Assembly: GCF_000282335.1 (NCBI RefSeq)
Contig: NZ_AKJM01000047.1
Coordinates: 1 to 61,540, forward strand
Length of the DNA: 61,540 nt
Direction of reading: 5' to 3'
Source: Pseudomonas sp. GM48
Lineage (GTDB): Bacteria > Pseudomonadota > Gammaproteobacteria > Pseudomonadales > Pseudomonadaceae
Shown here: positions 1 through 8,044 of the stretch, piece by piece
Position numbering within the stretch: position 1 is the stretch's first letter
Layout of the letters: each line of letters opens with the position of its first letter
Program-made: the position numbers and the translations under genes
Notes under the pieces: generated by a model
What the model was told of the DNA's origin: nothing
Databases searched by the model: none
What the model saw: the letters and a program-made list of their open reading frames with translations, nothing else

Positions 1-20
1 CCCAGCTGAGCTAATCACCC
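1..20 (-). tRNA. tRNA-Val, 5' end only (gene runs off the left edge)
   Basis: Read on the minus strand, these 20 bases are GGGTGATTAGCTCAGCTGGG, the acceptor 5' strand and D-arm start of bacterial tRNA-Val (the E. coli TAC isoacceptor begins identically, from memory). The anticodon is outside the window, so the isoacceptor is inferred from the 5' end alone. A matching promoter lies directly upstream. Confidence 0.75.
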
Positions 21-40
21 TTCGCTTCGGTGTGGCGCGC

Positions 41-69
41 ATTCTACGGAGCGACCCAACCTCTGGCAA
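41..69 (-). promoter_or_regulatory. Sigma-70 promoter of the tRNA gene
   Basis: On the minus strand a -35 TTGCCA (69-64) and -10 TAGAAT (46-41) are separated by exactly 17 bases. A GC-rich discriminator (GCGCGC) follows, as expected for a growth-rate or stringently controlled stable-RNA promoter. Transcription would start near 34, about 14 bases before the mature tRNA 5' end. Confidence 0.7.
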
Positions 70-118
70 GCACTTTTTAAAATAATTTTCTCAGGCCTTC
101 CAAAGGCTTAGAGAAAGG

Positions 119-147
119 TTGGCCTATGGCACGGCGAAGACAATAAT
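119..147 (+). promoter_or_regulatory. Probable rdgC promoter
   Basis: TTGGCC (119-124) and AATAAT (142-147) lie 17 bases apart on the plus strand. The start would be near 154, giving a leader of about 26 bases that contains the AAGGAG ribosome site (163-168). The -10 is good and the -35 weak. It is divergent from the tRNA promoter. Confidence 0.5.
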
Positions 148-179
148 GCCCCCCTTTGTATAAAGGAGAGACTCACCCC

Positions 180-1100
180 ATGTGGTTCAAAAACCTGCTT
201 ATCTATCGCCTGACCCAAGATCTGCCTGTTGATGCCGAGGCGTTGGAAACTGCACTGGCCACCAAACTGGCGCGTCCATGTGCAAGCCAGGAGTTGACCA
301 CCTACGGTTTCGTCGCGCCATTCGGCAAAGGCGAAGATGCACCGCTGGTGCACGTCAGCGGTGACTTCCTGCTGGTGTCCGCGCGCAAGGAAGAACGTAT
401 TTTGCCAGGCAGCGTCGTGCGTGACGCGGTCAAGGAAAAGGTCGAAGAGATCGAAGCAGAGCAAATGCGCAAGGTCTATAAGAAGGAACGCGATCAGATC
501 AAGGATGAAATCATCCAGGCCTTCCTGCCCCGTGCCTTTATCCGCCGCTCGTCGACCTTCGCCGCCATCGCGCCGAAACAGGGCCTGATCCTGGTCAACT
601 CGGCCAGCCCGAAACGCGCCGAAGACTTGCTGTCGACCTTGCGCGAAGTGATCGGCACCCTGCCGGTGCGCCCACTGACCGTAAAAATGTCCCCGACCGC
701 GACCATGACCGAGTGGGTCACCACGCAGAAAGCCGCGGACGATTTCTTTGTGCTGGACGAGTGCGAACTGCGCGACACCCACGAAGACGGCGGTATCGTG
801 CGTTGCAAACGCCAGGACCTGACCAGCGAAGAAATCCAGTTGCACCTGAGCACCGGCAAAGTGGTCACTCAACTGTCCCTGGCCTGGCAGGACAAACTGT
901 CGTTCGTCCTCGACGACAAGATGGTGGTCAAGCGCCTGAAGTTCGAAGACCTGCTGCAAGATCAGGCGGAACAGGATGGCGGCGACGAAGCACTGGGCCA
1001 ACTGGATGCCAGTTTCACCCTGATGATGCTGACCTTCGGCGACTTCCTGCCGGCGCTGGTTGAAGCACTGGGTGGTGAAGAGACTCCGCAGGGGATCTAA
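180..1100 (+). CDS. rdgC: Recombination-associated protein RdgC
   Basis: This 306-residue protein begins [15 protein letters not shown] and matches RdgC along its whole length (E. coli RdgC is about 303 residues). RdgC is a nucleoid-associated, ring-forming dimer that binds double-stranded DNA without sequence preference and limits RecA activity. The ATG at 180 is preferred over the TTG at 156 because AAGGAG sits 11 bases upstream of it. Acidic and basic stretches near residues 90-120 ([20 protein letters not shown]) fit the family's central region. The gene stands alone, followed by a REP pair, so it is probably monocistronic. Identification is firm; its phenotype here is inferred from the family. 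Confidence 0.95.
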   Translation: MWFKNLLIYRLTQDLPVDAEALETALATKLARPCASQELTTYGFVAPFGKGEDAPLVHVSGDFLLVSARKEERILPGSVVRDAVKEKVEEIEAEQMRKVYKKERDQIKDEIIQAFLPRAFIRRSSTFAAIAPKQGLILVNSASPKRAEDLLSTLREVIGTLPVRPLTVKMSPTATMTEWVTTQKAADDFFVLDECELRDTHEDGGIVRCKRQDLTSEEIQLHLSTGKVVTQLSLAWQDKLSFVLDDKMVVKRLKFEDLLQDQAEQDGGDEALGQLDASFTLMMLTFGDFLPALVEALGGEETPQGI

Positions 1101-1118
1101 ACCCTGGTGATCTCAACC

Positions 1119-1208
1119 TGTGGGAGCGGGCTTGCTCGCGAAGGCGGAGTATCAGTCGACATCTATATTGACTGACACTCCGCCTTCGCGAGCAAACCCG
1201 CTCCCACA
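1119..1208. repeat. REP pair A1, long near-perfect hairpin
   Basis: Forward REP at 1119-1142 and reverse REP at 1185-1208 (one mismatch) bracket a spacer whose ends also pair (GGCGGAGT with ACTCCGCC), then CAGTC with GACTG. The 90 bases therefore fold into one long hairpin. The orientation is TGTGGGAG outermost, shared only with the pairs at 31069 and 46357. There is no U-run, so it is not an ordinary terminator. Confidence 0.9.
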
Positions 1209-1247
1209 TTTTATTTTGTGGTGCTACTTAATAACAAGGATCAGGCC

Positions 1248-2213
1248 ATGCGCGCATTGGCTGCATTGAGTCGTTTTGTCGGTAACACGTTCGCTTACTG
1301 GGTACTGATTTTCGCCGTCGTGGCGTTTCTGCAGCCGGCGTGGTTCCTCGGCCTCAAAGGCGCCATCGTGCCCTTGCTCGGGCTGGTGATGTTCGGCATG
1401 GGCCTGACCCTCAAACTCGAAGACTTCGCCGAAGTCGCTCGCCATCCATGGCGGGTGGCCTTGGGCGTGGTTGCACATTTCGTGATCATGCCGGGGATGG
1501 CGTGGTTGCTCTGCCAGGTGTTCCACTTGCCGCCGGAAATCGCCGTCGGCGTGATCCTGGTCGGCTGCTGCCCAAGCGGCACGTCGTCGAACGTGATGAC
1601 CTGGCTGGCCCGTGGCGATCTGGCGCTGTCGGTGGCCATCGCCGCCGTCACCACCCTCCTCGCCCCGTTGCTGACGCCAGCGCTGATCTGGCTGCTGGCC
1701 TCGGCCTGGTTGCCGGTGTCGTTCATGGAGTTGTTCTGGTCGATCCTGCAAGTGGTGCTGCTGCCGATCGTGCTGGGCGTGGTTGCCCAACGGTTGCTCG
1801 GCAACAAGGTCCGTCATGCGGTGGACGTTTTACCGCTGGTGTCGGTGGTCAGCATCGTGATCATCGTCACGGCAGTCGTCGCCGCCAGCCAGGCGAAGAT
1901 TGCCGAGTCCGGCCTGTTGATCATGGCCGTGGTCATGCTGCACAACAGCTTTGGCTACCTGCTGGGATACTTCACCGGACGCCTGTTCAAGTTGCCACTG
2001 GCCCAGCGCAAGTCCCTGGCCCTGGAAGTCGGTATGCAGAACTCCGGATTGGGTGCCGCGTTGGCGAGTGCGCACTTCTCGCCACTGGCGGCAGTGCCCA
2101 GTGCATTGTTCAGTGTCTGGCACAATATTTCCGGGGCATTGCTCTCCACGTATTTCCGCCGCATGAGTGAAAAGCAGGATCGGGAAATAGCGGCGCAACA
2201 GGTCAGTGACTGA
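1248..2213 (+). CDS. Bile acid:sodium symporter (BASS) family transporter
   Basis: A 321-residue, very hydrophobic protein with about nine to ten membrane segments. It carries the BASS signature around residues 95-130 (GVILVGCCPSGTSSNVMTWLA, here split by a run of small residues), the region that holds the sodium sites in characterised members. Closest in type to the bacterial PanS/YocS branch, which moves organic acids such as pantoate or ketopantoate; the substrate here is not determinable. The ATG at 1248 is chosen over the GTG at 1218 because AAGGA lies 7 bases upstream. It ends 14 bases before the conserved upstream arm of the sugE leader, but nothing suggests shared control. Confidence 0.88.
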   Translation: MRALAALSRFVGNTFAYWVLIFAVVAFLQPAWFLGLKGAIVPLLGLVMFGMGLTLKLEDFAEVARHPWRVALGVVAHFVIMPGMAWLLCQVFHLPPEIAVGVILVGCCPSGTSSNVMTWLARGDLALSVAIAAVTTLLAPLLTPALIWLLASAWLPVSFMELFWSILQVVLLPIVLGVVAQRLLGNKVRHAVDVLPLVSVVSIVIIVTAVVAASQAKIAESGLLIMAVVMLHNSFGYLLGYFTGRLFKLPLAQRKSLALEVGMQNSGLGAALASAHFSPLAAVPSALFSVWHNISGALLSTYFRRMSEKQDREIAAQQVSD

Positions 2214-2227
2214 CTTGAAAACTTGAT

Positions 2228-2328
2228 CCCCGGATTAATGCTGGGCACTATATTGCGCATCGCGAGGACGACCTCGCGGCTCGATCGAGTCATTAATCTG
2301 GGGACGACCCCGTCAGACGATGGAGGTC
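2228..2328 (+). promoter_or_regulatory. Guanidine-II (mini-ykkC) riboswitch leader of sugE
   Basis: Two hairpins with ACGA loops stand in tandem: CGCGAGG-ACGA-CCTCGCG (2261-2278) and GGGG-ACGA-CCCC (2300-2311). Paired stems with ACGR loops are the defining feature of the guanidine-II class, whose usual target is the SMR guanidinium exporter that follows here. The Shine-Dalgarno GGAGG is at 2322-2326, ten bases after the second stem. Upstream, CCCCGGATTAATG (2228-2240) can pair with CATTAATCTGGGG (2291-2303) over 13 base pairs with one G-U, which would dismantle the second hairpin. The freed CCCC arm could then pair with the ribosome site. The aptamer itself is 2261-2311; the upstream arm matters only if transcription starts before about 2228. 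Confidence 0.9.
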
Positions 2329-2332
2329 TTTC

Positions 2333-2647
2333 ATGTCCTGGATCATTCTGTTTTTCGCCGGCCTGTTCGAAGTGGGCTGGGCCGTCGGCCTCAAGTACAC
2401 CGATGGCTTCACCCGCCCGCTCCCCACTGTGTTGACTGTTGCGGCCATGGCTATCAGCCTCGGCTTGCTCGGCCTTGCAATGAAGGAATTGCCGCTGGGT
2501 ACGGCCTATGCGATCTGGACCGGTGTCGGCGCCGTTGGCACGGTGATCGCCGGGATCATTCTGTTTGGCGAGTCCATGGCGCTGGTGCGGCTGGCGAGTG
2601 TGGCGTTGATCATTTCCGGGTTGGTTGGGCTCAAGGTCAGCGCTTAG
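2333..2647 (+). CDS. sugE: Guanidinium exporter, SMR family (Gdx/SugE)
   Basis: A 104-residue, four-helix small multidrug resistance protein beginning [21 protein letters not shown]. Glu13 in the first helix is the conserved coupling and binding carboxylate. The GxxK pattern after it (GLKYTDGF) and the [15 protein letters not shown] helix place it in the SugE/Gdx branch, which exchanges guanidinium for protons, rather than the EmrE multidrug branch. The guanidine-II riboswitch directly upstream supports the substrate. The start has a good GGAGG 7 bases upstream. It acts as an antiparallel dimer in the inner membrane (family knowledge). Confidence 0.95.
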   Translation: MSWIILFFAGLFEVGWAVGLKYTDGFTRPLPTVLTVAAMAISLGLLGLAMKELPLGTAYAIWTGVGAVGTVIAGIILFGESMALVRLASVALIISGLVGLKVSA

Positions 2648-2659
2648 GCTACAACTGCC

Positions 2660-2725
2660 TTCGCGAGCAAGCCCGCTCCCACAATTGGAATGCAATCCTA
2701 CTGTGGGAGCGGGCTTGCTCGCGAA
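2660..2725. repeat. REP pair A2
   Basis: Reverse REP (2660-2683) and forward REP (2702-2725) are separated by 18 bases, both matching the 24-base consensus exactly. It lies in the convergent gap between sugE and the MFS-acyltransferase gene. Confidence 0.92.
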
Positions 2726-2745
2726 GAGGCCCGTACTGTCACCGA

Positions 2746-4620
2746 CTATCTAACTGCCCCGCGCAACTCCCCCACCAACGTCTGCAACCTGGCCGGTTCA
2801 GCCACTTCAACCGCCACCGCCGGCCCAGCCACCAACGTCACTCGCGACCACAGGCGGTGAAACAGCCCCTTGCCCGGATCGCGACTGAAGAAGCTCCCCC
2901 ACAAACCCTGCAAGGCCAATGGAATCACCGGCACCGGAGTCTCTTCGAGAATCCGCGTCAACCCGCCCTTGAACTCATTGATCTCGCCATCAGCGGTCAA
3001 TTTCCCCTCGGGGAAGATGCACACCAGCTCTCCGTCCTTCAGATACCGCGCAATGCGCGTGAAGGCCTTTTCGTAGATCTGGATGTCTTCATGACGCCCC
3101 GCGATAGGAATCGTCCCCGCGGTACGGAAGATGAAGTTCAGCACCGGCAGATTGTAGATTTTGTAATACATCACAAAGCGAATCGGCCGACGCACCGCGC
3201 CGCCAATCAACAAGGCATCGACGAACGACACGTGGTTGCACACCAGCAGCGCCGCGCCTTCATCGGGGATCAAATCCAGATTGCGGTGCTCGACGCGATA
3301 CATGGAATGGCTGAGCAGCCAGATCATGAAGCGCATGGTGAACTCGGGGACGATCTTGAAGATGTAGGCGTTGACGCCGATGTTCAGCAACGAGACCACC
3401 AGGAACAGCTGCGGAATCGACAGTTTGGCCATGCTCAACAAGACGATCGAAACAATCGCCGACACCACCATGAACAACGCGTTGAGGATGTTGTTGGCAG
3501 CAATCACTCGCGCCCGTTCGTTCTCCGCCGTACGTGACTGGATCAGTGCATACAGCGGCACAATGTAGAAACCACCGAAGATCCCCAGACCGAGGATGTC
3601 GAGCAACACCAGCCAGGTGTGGCCAAAACCGAGGATTTCGATCCAGCCATGGCCTGAGGCGCTGTCCGGAATTGAGCCGGAATGCCACCACAGCAGCAAA
3701 CCGAAAACGGTCAGGCCGAACGAACCGAACGGCACCAAACCGATCTCGACCTTGCGCCCGGACAATTTCTCGCAAAGCATCGAACCCAATGCGATGCCGA
3801 CCGAGAACACCGTCAGAATCAGCGTCACCACGGTTTCGTCGCCGTGCATCCACTCCTTGGCATAGGCCGGGATCTGCGTCAGATAAATCGCCCCGACAAA
3901 CCAGAACCACGAGTTGCCGACAATCGAACGTGACACCGCCGGCGTTTGCCCCAGGCCGAGTTTCAACGTGGCCCAGGACTGGCTGAAGATGTTCCAGTTC
4001 AGGCGCATTTGTGGCGCGGCGGCCGCAGCGCGGGGAATGCTGCGGCTGGCCAGGTAACCGAGCACGGCAATGCCGATGATCGCCGTGGACACCACCGGCG
4101 CGTAATGCGCCGAAGACATCATGACCCCGGCGCCAATGGTGCCGGCAAGGATCGCCAGGAAGGTGCCCATTTCCACCAGGCCGTTGCCACCCACCAGCTC
4201 ATCTTCATGCAAGGCTTGCGGCAGGATCGAATATTTCACCGGCCCGAACAGCGCCGAGTGAGTGCCCATGGCGAACAGCGCCACCAGCATCAGCGACAGG
4301 TGATCGAACAGGAAGCCGATCGCTCCGACCACCATGATGGCGATTTCCCCAAGCTTGATCAGACGGATCAGCGCATCCTTGGCGAACTTTTCCCCGAATT
4401 GCCCGGCCAGTGCCGAGAACAGGAAAAACGGCAGGATGAACAGCAGCGCACACAGGTTGACCCAGATAGAGCGGTCGCCCTCGATGGTCAGCTTGTACAA
4501 AATGGCCAGGATCAACGACTGCTTGAAGACGTTGTCGTTGAACGCCCCGAGGGACTGGGTAATGAAGAACGGCAGGAAGCGCCGGGTACGCAACAAGGTG
4601 AACTGCGAGGGGTGACTCAT
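2746..4620 (-). CDS. MFS lysophospholipid transporter fused to PlsC-type acyltransferase
   Basis: A 624-residue two-domain protein. Residues 1-420 form an MFS transporter of the LplT type (FITQSLGAFNDNVFKQSLIL near the start). Residues 430-624 form a glycerolipid acyltransferase with the catalytic H-x4-D motif in NHVSFVDA and the FPEGKLT substrate motif. E. coli achieves the same with separate LplT and Aas; here there is no acyl-ACP synthetase domain. The likely role is flipping lysophospholipid inward across the inner membrane and re-acylating it. The ATG at 4620 starts the conserved sequence (MSHPSQFTLL); the 25-codon longer frame is not conserved in appearance. The gene is convergent with sugE across REP pair A2. 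Confidence 0.88.
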   Translation of the reverse strand: MSHPSQFTLLRTRRFLPFFITQSLGAFNDNVFKQSLILAILYKLTIEGDRSIWVNLCALLFILPFFLFSALAGQFGEKFAKDALIRLIKLGEIAIMVVGAIGFLFDHLSLMLVALFAMGTHSALFGPVKYSILPQALHEDELVGGNGLVEMGTFLAILAGTIGAGVMMSSAHYAPVVSTAIIGIAVLGYLASRSIPRAAAAAPQMRLNWNIFSQSWATLKLGLGQTPAVSRSIVGNSWFWFVGAIYLTQIPAYAKEWMHGDETVVTLILTVFSVGIALGSMLCEKLSGRKVEIGLVPFGSFGLTVFGLLLWWHSGSIPDSASGHGWIEILGFGHTWLVLLDILGLGIFGGFYIVPLYALIQSRTAENERARVIAANNILNALFMVVSAIVSIVLLSMAKLSIPQLFLVVSLLNIGVNAYIFKIVPEFTMRFMIWLLSHSMYRVEHRNLDLIPDEGAALLVCNHVSFVDALLIGGAVRRPIRFVMYYKIYNLPVLNFIFRTAGTIPIAGRHEDIQIYEKAFTRIARYLKDGELVCIFPEGKLTADGEINEFKGGLTRILEETPVPVIPLALQGLWGSFFSRDPGKGLFHRLWSRVTLVAGPAVAVEVAEPARLQTLVGELRGAVR

Positions 4621-4716
4621 CTTCCATGTGTCCCTGATTATGTAGAGAGTGGCCTGGATACTGTTATTGGAGTATCGAACGTCGATCCAGGCCACACCTT
4701 ACCTAATCTTTGCCGG

Positions 4717-5868
4717 TTATTTCTTCAATCCGGCAATGCACGGCGAGACAAACAGCTCGCCCCGCCAGGCACCCAGCACCGTGCGCTTGCCGACGATCAG
4801 CCACATCACCGCCAGCAACGCCACCAGCACACAGCCAAACACATTGAAAAACGTCAGGTTCAAGGTGCTGGCCAGTTTCAACGTCGCTAGAGAATAGACG
4901 CCCAACGGAAAGGTAAAGCCCCACCAGCCGAGATTGAACGGAATGCCGGCACGCAAGTAGCGCACGGTAATCAGCAGCGCCATCAGCATCCACCACAAAC
5001 CGAAACCCCACAGGGTGATGCCAGCCACCAGCCCCAATCCTGCCGCAATTTCACCGACTCCCGGCAGACCATTGGCGGAGAAGATCAGCGGTGCATCTGC
5101 GCCCAACACCAGCATTCCCAACGCGCCGGTGCCGATCGGACCAAGGGCCAGCCAACTCGAGGCGGCCATGTTTTCGTGGGGCAGTTTATGCAGGGCCATA
5201 CGCAGCAGCAGAATGGTCAGGATGCTAAAGGCCACCGGCAGGGAAAACGCCCAGAGCACGTAGCTGGTCACTAGCACCACCAGTTGCGAGTGAACGTCGG
5301 CCAAATGCGGCGCCAACAGGCCTCCGCTGGCGGCCGCCACTTCTGCCGCGACCACCGGCAACAACCAGACGGCGGTCATCTGGTCGATGCTGTGCTCCTG
5401 ACGGGTGAACATCATGTAGGGAATCAGCACGCCGCAGGCCAGAGACATGGCGACATCCAGCCACCACAGCACCTCGGCCAGCGAAATCACCCCTTCGCCC
5501 CAGCGCGGCAGGCCGAAGACCAGGAAGCCATTGATGATGGTCGCCAGGCCCATGGGGATAGTGCCGAAAAACATCGAAACCGTGGAATGGCCGAAAATCC
5601 GTCGTGCTTCGTTGAAAAACAGCAGCCAACGCGCGGCGTACAGCGCCGTAAACAGCAGAAACAACGCGATGTTGAACAGCCACAGGGCTTCGGCAAAGGC
5701 GTGCAAGGCGGGCATGGCGACCGGCAATTGCGCCAGTGCCAACGCCAGCACACCGGTGCCCATGGTGGCCGCGAACCAGTTTGGCGTGAACTGGCGGATC
5801 ACTTCGCGTGGGTGCTGCAGGTGACTGAACGGTTTGATTCCGGGCTTGATGCTATTGGCGCATGTCAT
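4717..5868 (-). CDS. TDT-family exporter (SLAC1/TehA/Ssu1-like)
   Basis: A 383-residue membrane protein with about ten predicted helices and the family's N-terminal FTPNWFAATMGTGVLA motif, typical of the tellurite-resistance/dicarboxylate transporter (TDT) family. Members are channels or exporters for anions such as sulfite, malate or chloride. The closest style is the Ssu1/Mae1-like group sometimes annotated C4-dicarboxylate transporter; the substrate cannot be told from sequence. GGAG lies 6 bases before the ATG. The upstream gap is unusually AT-rich with repeated ATATCTAT-like motifs, a likely control region. Confidence 0.85.
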   Translation of the reverse strand: MTCANSIKPGIKPFSHLQHPREVIRQFTPNWFAATMGTGVLALALAQLPVAMPALHAFAEALWLFNIALFLLFTALYAARWLLFFNEARRIFGHSTVSMFFGTIPMGLATIINGFLVFGLPRWGEGVISLAEVLWWLDVAMSLACGVLIPYMMFTRQEHSIDQMTAVWLLPVVAAEVAAASGGLLAPHLADVHSQLVVLVTSYVLWAFSLPVAFSILTILLLRMALHKLPHENMAASSWLALGPIGTGALGMLVLGADAPLIFSANGLPGVGEIAAGLGLVAGITLWGFGLWWMLMALLITVRYLRAGIPFNLGWWGFTFPLGVYSLATLKLASTLNLTFFNVFGCVLVALLAVMWLIVGKRTVLGAWRGELFVSPCIAGLKK

Positions 5869-5912
5869 GGCGAACTCCTGTCCTCTCGTGAGGTAGAGCC
5901 CATGTTAGATCC

Positions 5913-5970
5913 GAATAGAATATCTATATAACGGGTAATATCTCTATATGTTATCTATTACATAGATATT
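5913..5970 (-). promoter_or_regulatory. AT-rich repeated motif upstream of the TDT gene
   Basis: In a stretch far more AT-rich than its surroundings, the motif AATATCTATAT recurs in three degenerate forms. The third is an inverted repeat, TATCTAT-TAC-ATAGATA (5952-5968). It precedes the TDT gene on the minus strand and abuts the 3' end of the MFS gene. This looks like promoter plus operator sequence; no regulator gene lies adjacent. Confidence 0.4.
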
Positions 5971-5973
5971 TAA

Positions 5974-7164
5974 TCAGGAACTGGCCTCACATGCCCTGCC
6001 TGAACGCGGGCGCATCAAACCTGCCAAAGCGCCAAGGGCCAGAAGAATCAACACCGTGCCATAACCGTCGACGGTCGCCACTAAACCGAGGGTTCGGCTC
6101 AGGCTCCCGGCCAGCAGCGATGGCAGGCAGAAGGCAAGATAGCTGAGCGCGTAATACGCCGATACCAGCCCGGCACGCTCATGGGGCAAGGCCAGCGGCA
6201 CCAGACTACGCAAGGTGCCAAGAAAACCGGAGCCGAAACCACATCCTGCGACCAGGGTGCCAAGGAAGAACAGCAGCAGGCTGGCACTGTGCACACCCAG
6301 CAAAATCAACACGACACCCGTTGGCATCATGCTGGCGCCCAATAACAACGCCTTGCCGGCGGGTCGGTTGCGCATGCTGTAAATCATCAGCGCACCGGTC
6401 AACGTCAATGCGGCAACGCTCGCCCCGCCGATCATGTTCGAGGTCGAGCCCGTGGCCGTGCGCACCAAGGAAGGCGCCAGGGAAGCGTAGAAACCGCCGA
6501 GAGCCCACAGGGCAGTATTGAGCGGCAGCACCCGCCACAAAGTGGAGCGCGCTTGCAGCGGCACATGCAGAGTAGGTCGCAATGAGGCCCAAACCCCGGC
6601 CTGCCGCGAGACGCTTTCCGGCAAACGCCAGACATACAACGCCTGCATCACAAACAACGCCAGCAGCAGCCAGAACGTCAGGTGCAACGGCGCCGGGGCG
6701 AACTCGGCTAACGCACCGCAGCCCAGCCCGCCAATGGCCATACCGGTCAACGGTGCAACGCTATTGACCAGCGGCCCCCGTTCGCGGTCGGTATCCAGTA
6801 GCGTTGCGCCCAACACCGCGGTAGCCATGCCGGTGGCAAAACCTTGCAGCACCCGGGCACTGATCAGCCACGCAACGCTATCGGCGTAGATAAACAGCAG
6901 CATCGCCAGGATATTCAGCACCACCGCCGTGAAAATCACCGGTTTGCGCCCCAGGTAATCCGACAGCGATCCGACGGTCAGCAACGCCGCCAACAGGCTG
7001 AGGGCGTAGACGGCAAAAATCAGGGTCAAGGTCGCGGCCGAAAACTGCATCTGCTCCTGATACAGGTGATACAGCGGCGTCGGCGCGGTGGAGGCCGCCA
7101 GGAAACTGAGCAAGGTAATTGCCAGAAACCACAGGCTGGCACGATTTGAATGAGAACTGGGCAT
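5974..7164 (-). CDS. MFS transporter, drug-efflux type
   Basis: A 396-residue major facilitator with about twelve helices. The loop after helix 2 carries a motif-A-like GSLSDYLGRKPVI, and SAPTPLY-like residues near the N-terminus (STAPTPLYHLYQ) are common in TetR-controlled exporters of pseudomonads. The ATG at 7164 is preferred over 7179 because the upstream inverted repeat reaches 7171. It is divergent from a TetR-family regulator, and the intergenic region holds a strong inverted repeat, which suggests ligand-induced efflux. The substrate is unknown. Confidence 0.87.
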   Translation of the reverse strand: MPSSHSNRASLWFLAITLLSFLAASTAPTPLYHLYQEQMQFSAATLTLIFAVYALSLLAALLTVGSLSDYLGRKPVIFTAVVLNILAMLLFIYADSVAWLISARVLQGFATGMATAVLGATLLDTDRERGPLVNSVAPLTGMAIGGLGCGALAEFAPAPLHLTFWLLLALFVMQALYVWRLPESVSRQAGVWASLRPTLHVPLQARSTLWRVLPLNTALWALGGFYASLAPSLVRTATGSTSNMIGGASVAALTLTGALMIYSMRNRPAGKALLLGASMMPTGVVLILLGVHSASLLLFFLGTLVAGCGFGSGFLGTLRSLVPLALPHERAGLVSAYYALSYLAFCLPSLLAGSLSRTLGLVATVDGYGTVLILLALGALAGLMRPRSGRACEASS

Positions 7165-7170
7165 GGACCT

Positions 7171-7205
7171 ACTCCGCAAAAGCTAAATATTTGCTTTTGC
7201 GGAGT
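7171..7205. promoter_or_regulatory. Probable TetR operator, 13-bp inverted repeat
   Basis: ACTCCGCAAAAGC (7171-7183) is perfectly inverted at 7193-7205, with a 9-base AT-only spacer TAAATATTT. It sits between the divergent MFS and TetR genes, 7 bases before the MFS start codon, where a bound repressor would block initiation. A looser related site (AAAGCAAATTCTTTG) occurs near 7226-7240. Confidence 0.65.
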
Positions 7206-7278
7206 GTGCTACTGCCTCCCTCTTAAAGCAAATTCTTTGTGTTAAGGTCCGAGGCACGGCTTTTACAGGAAACTCAGG

Positions 7279-7815
7279 ATGACAGCTCCCACCTTACGCC
7301 CGGGCGGACGCAGCGCGCGGGTACAAGAATCGATTCATTCGGCCGTGCGTCAACTCCTCGAGGAGCAGGACCGCGCCAGTCTGACCGTGCCGCAAATTGC
7401 TGCGCGCGCAGGCGTTACACCCTCGACCATCTATCGGCGCTGGGGTGATTTGTCGGCGCTGCTGGCCGACGTCGCCCTCGCCCGCATGCAGCCCGACAAC
7501 GACCCCACCCACACCGGCAGCCTGCGCGGCGATATTCGAGCCTGGGCGGAACAGTACCTGGACGAAATGAGCTCTGAACCTGGTCGCAACATGCTGCGCG
7601 ACGTACAAGCGGCTCTCAAGCCAAGTTACTGCGCGACGATCATTGGCGGGCAGTTGCAGACAATCCTCGACCGTTTTCCCAACGAGCCCGTGCCGGGTGT
7701 CGATCGGCTGATCAACCTGATCGCCGCCCCCATCGTTTTCCGCATTCTGTTTTCCGAAGCAGCGCTGGAGGTTGAAGAGCTGCATCGGTTGATCGAAATT
7801 GCGTTGATTGCGTAG
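7279..7815 (+). CDS. TetR-family transcriptional regulator
   Basis: A 178-residue protein with an N-terminal TetR helix-turn-helix at about residues 30-55 (LTVPQIAARAGVTPSTIYRRWG), followed by a helical ligand-binding domain. It probably represses the divergent MFS gene by binding the 13-bp inverted repeat between them, and may repress itself. The C-terminal domain resembles the TetR_C group with an acidic tail that ends at a REP pair. The inducer is unknown. Confidence 0.9.
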   Translation: MTAPTLRPGGRSARVQESIHSAVRQLLEEQDRASLTVPQIAARAGVTPSTIYRRWGDLSALLADVALARMQPDNDPTHTGSLRGDIRAWAEQYLDEMSSEPGRNMLRDVQAALKPSYCATIIGGQLQTILDRFPNEPVPGVDRLINLIAAPIVFRILFSEAALEVEELHRLIEIALIA

Positions 7816-7823
7816 TACCGCTC

Positions 7824-7906
7824 TTCGCGAGCAAGCCCGCTCCCACAGTTGATCGCGTTTCTCCTGAAAGAAACCGCCCGAATGTGGGAGCGGGCTTGCT
7901 CGCGAA
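7824..7906. repeat. REP pair A3
   Basis: Reverse REP (7824-7847) and forward REP (7883-7906), both full matches, are separated by 35 bases. It lies 9 bases after the TetR stop. Confidence 0.92.
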
Positions 7907-8044
7907 GAGGCCTGTCCAGCCACTGGAAATACCCCTGCGACACCCCGCCACGCCACGACCTTGGTCGACACTGACTAACGCTGGCGGTCGTGCGAGACTG
8001 TCTATCCGGGCGGGATGCCCGAGTGTCTTTTGTCTGGAGTCCCC

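Noticed and set aside
2242..2256. A sigma-54-like GG-N10-GC pattern upstream of sugE
   Set aside because: Spacing fits but the CAC and flanking bases are shifted from consensus; a TATATT there is equally arguable.
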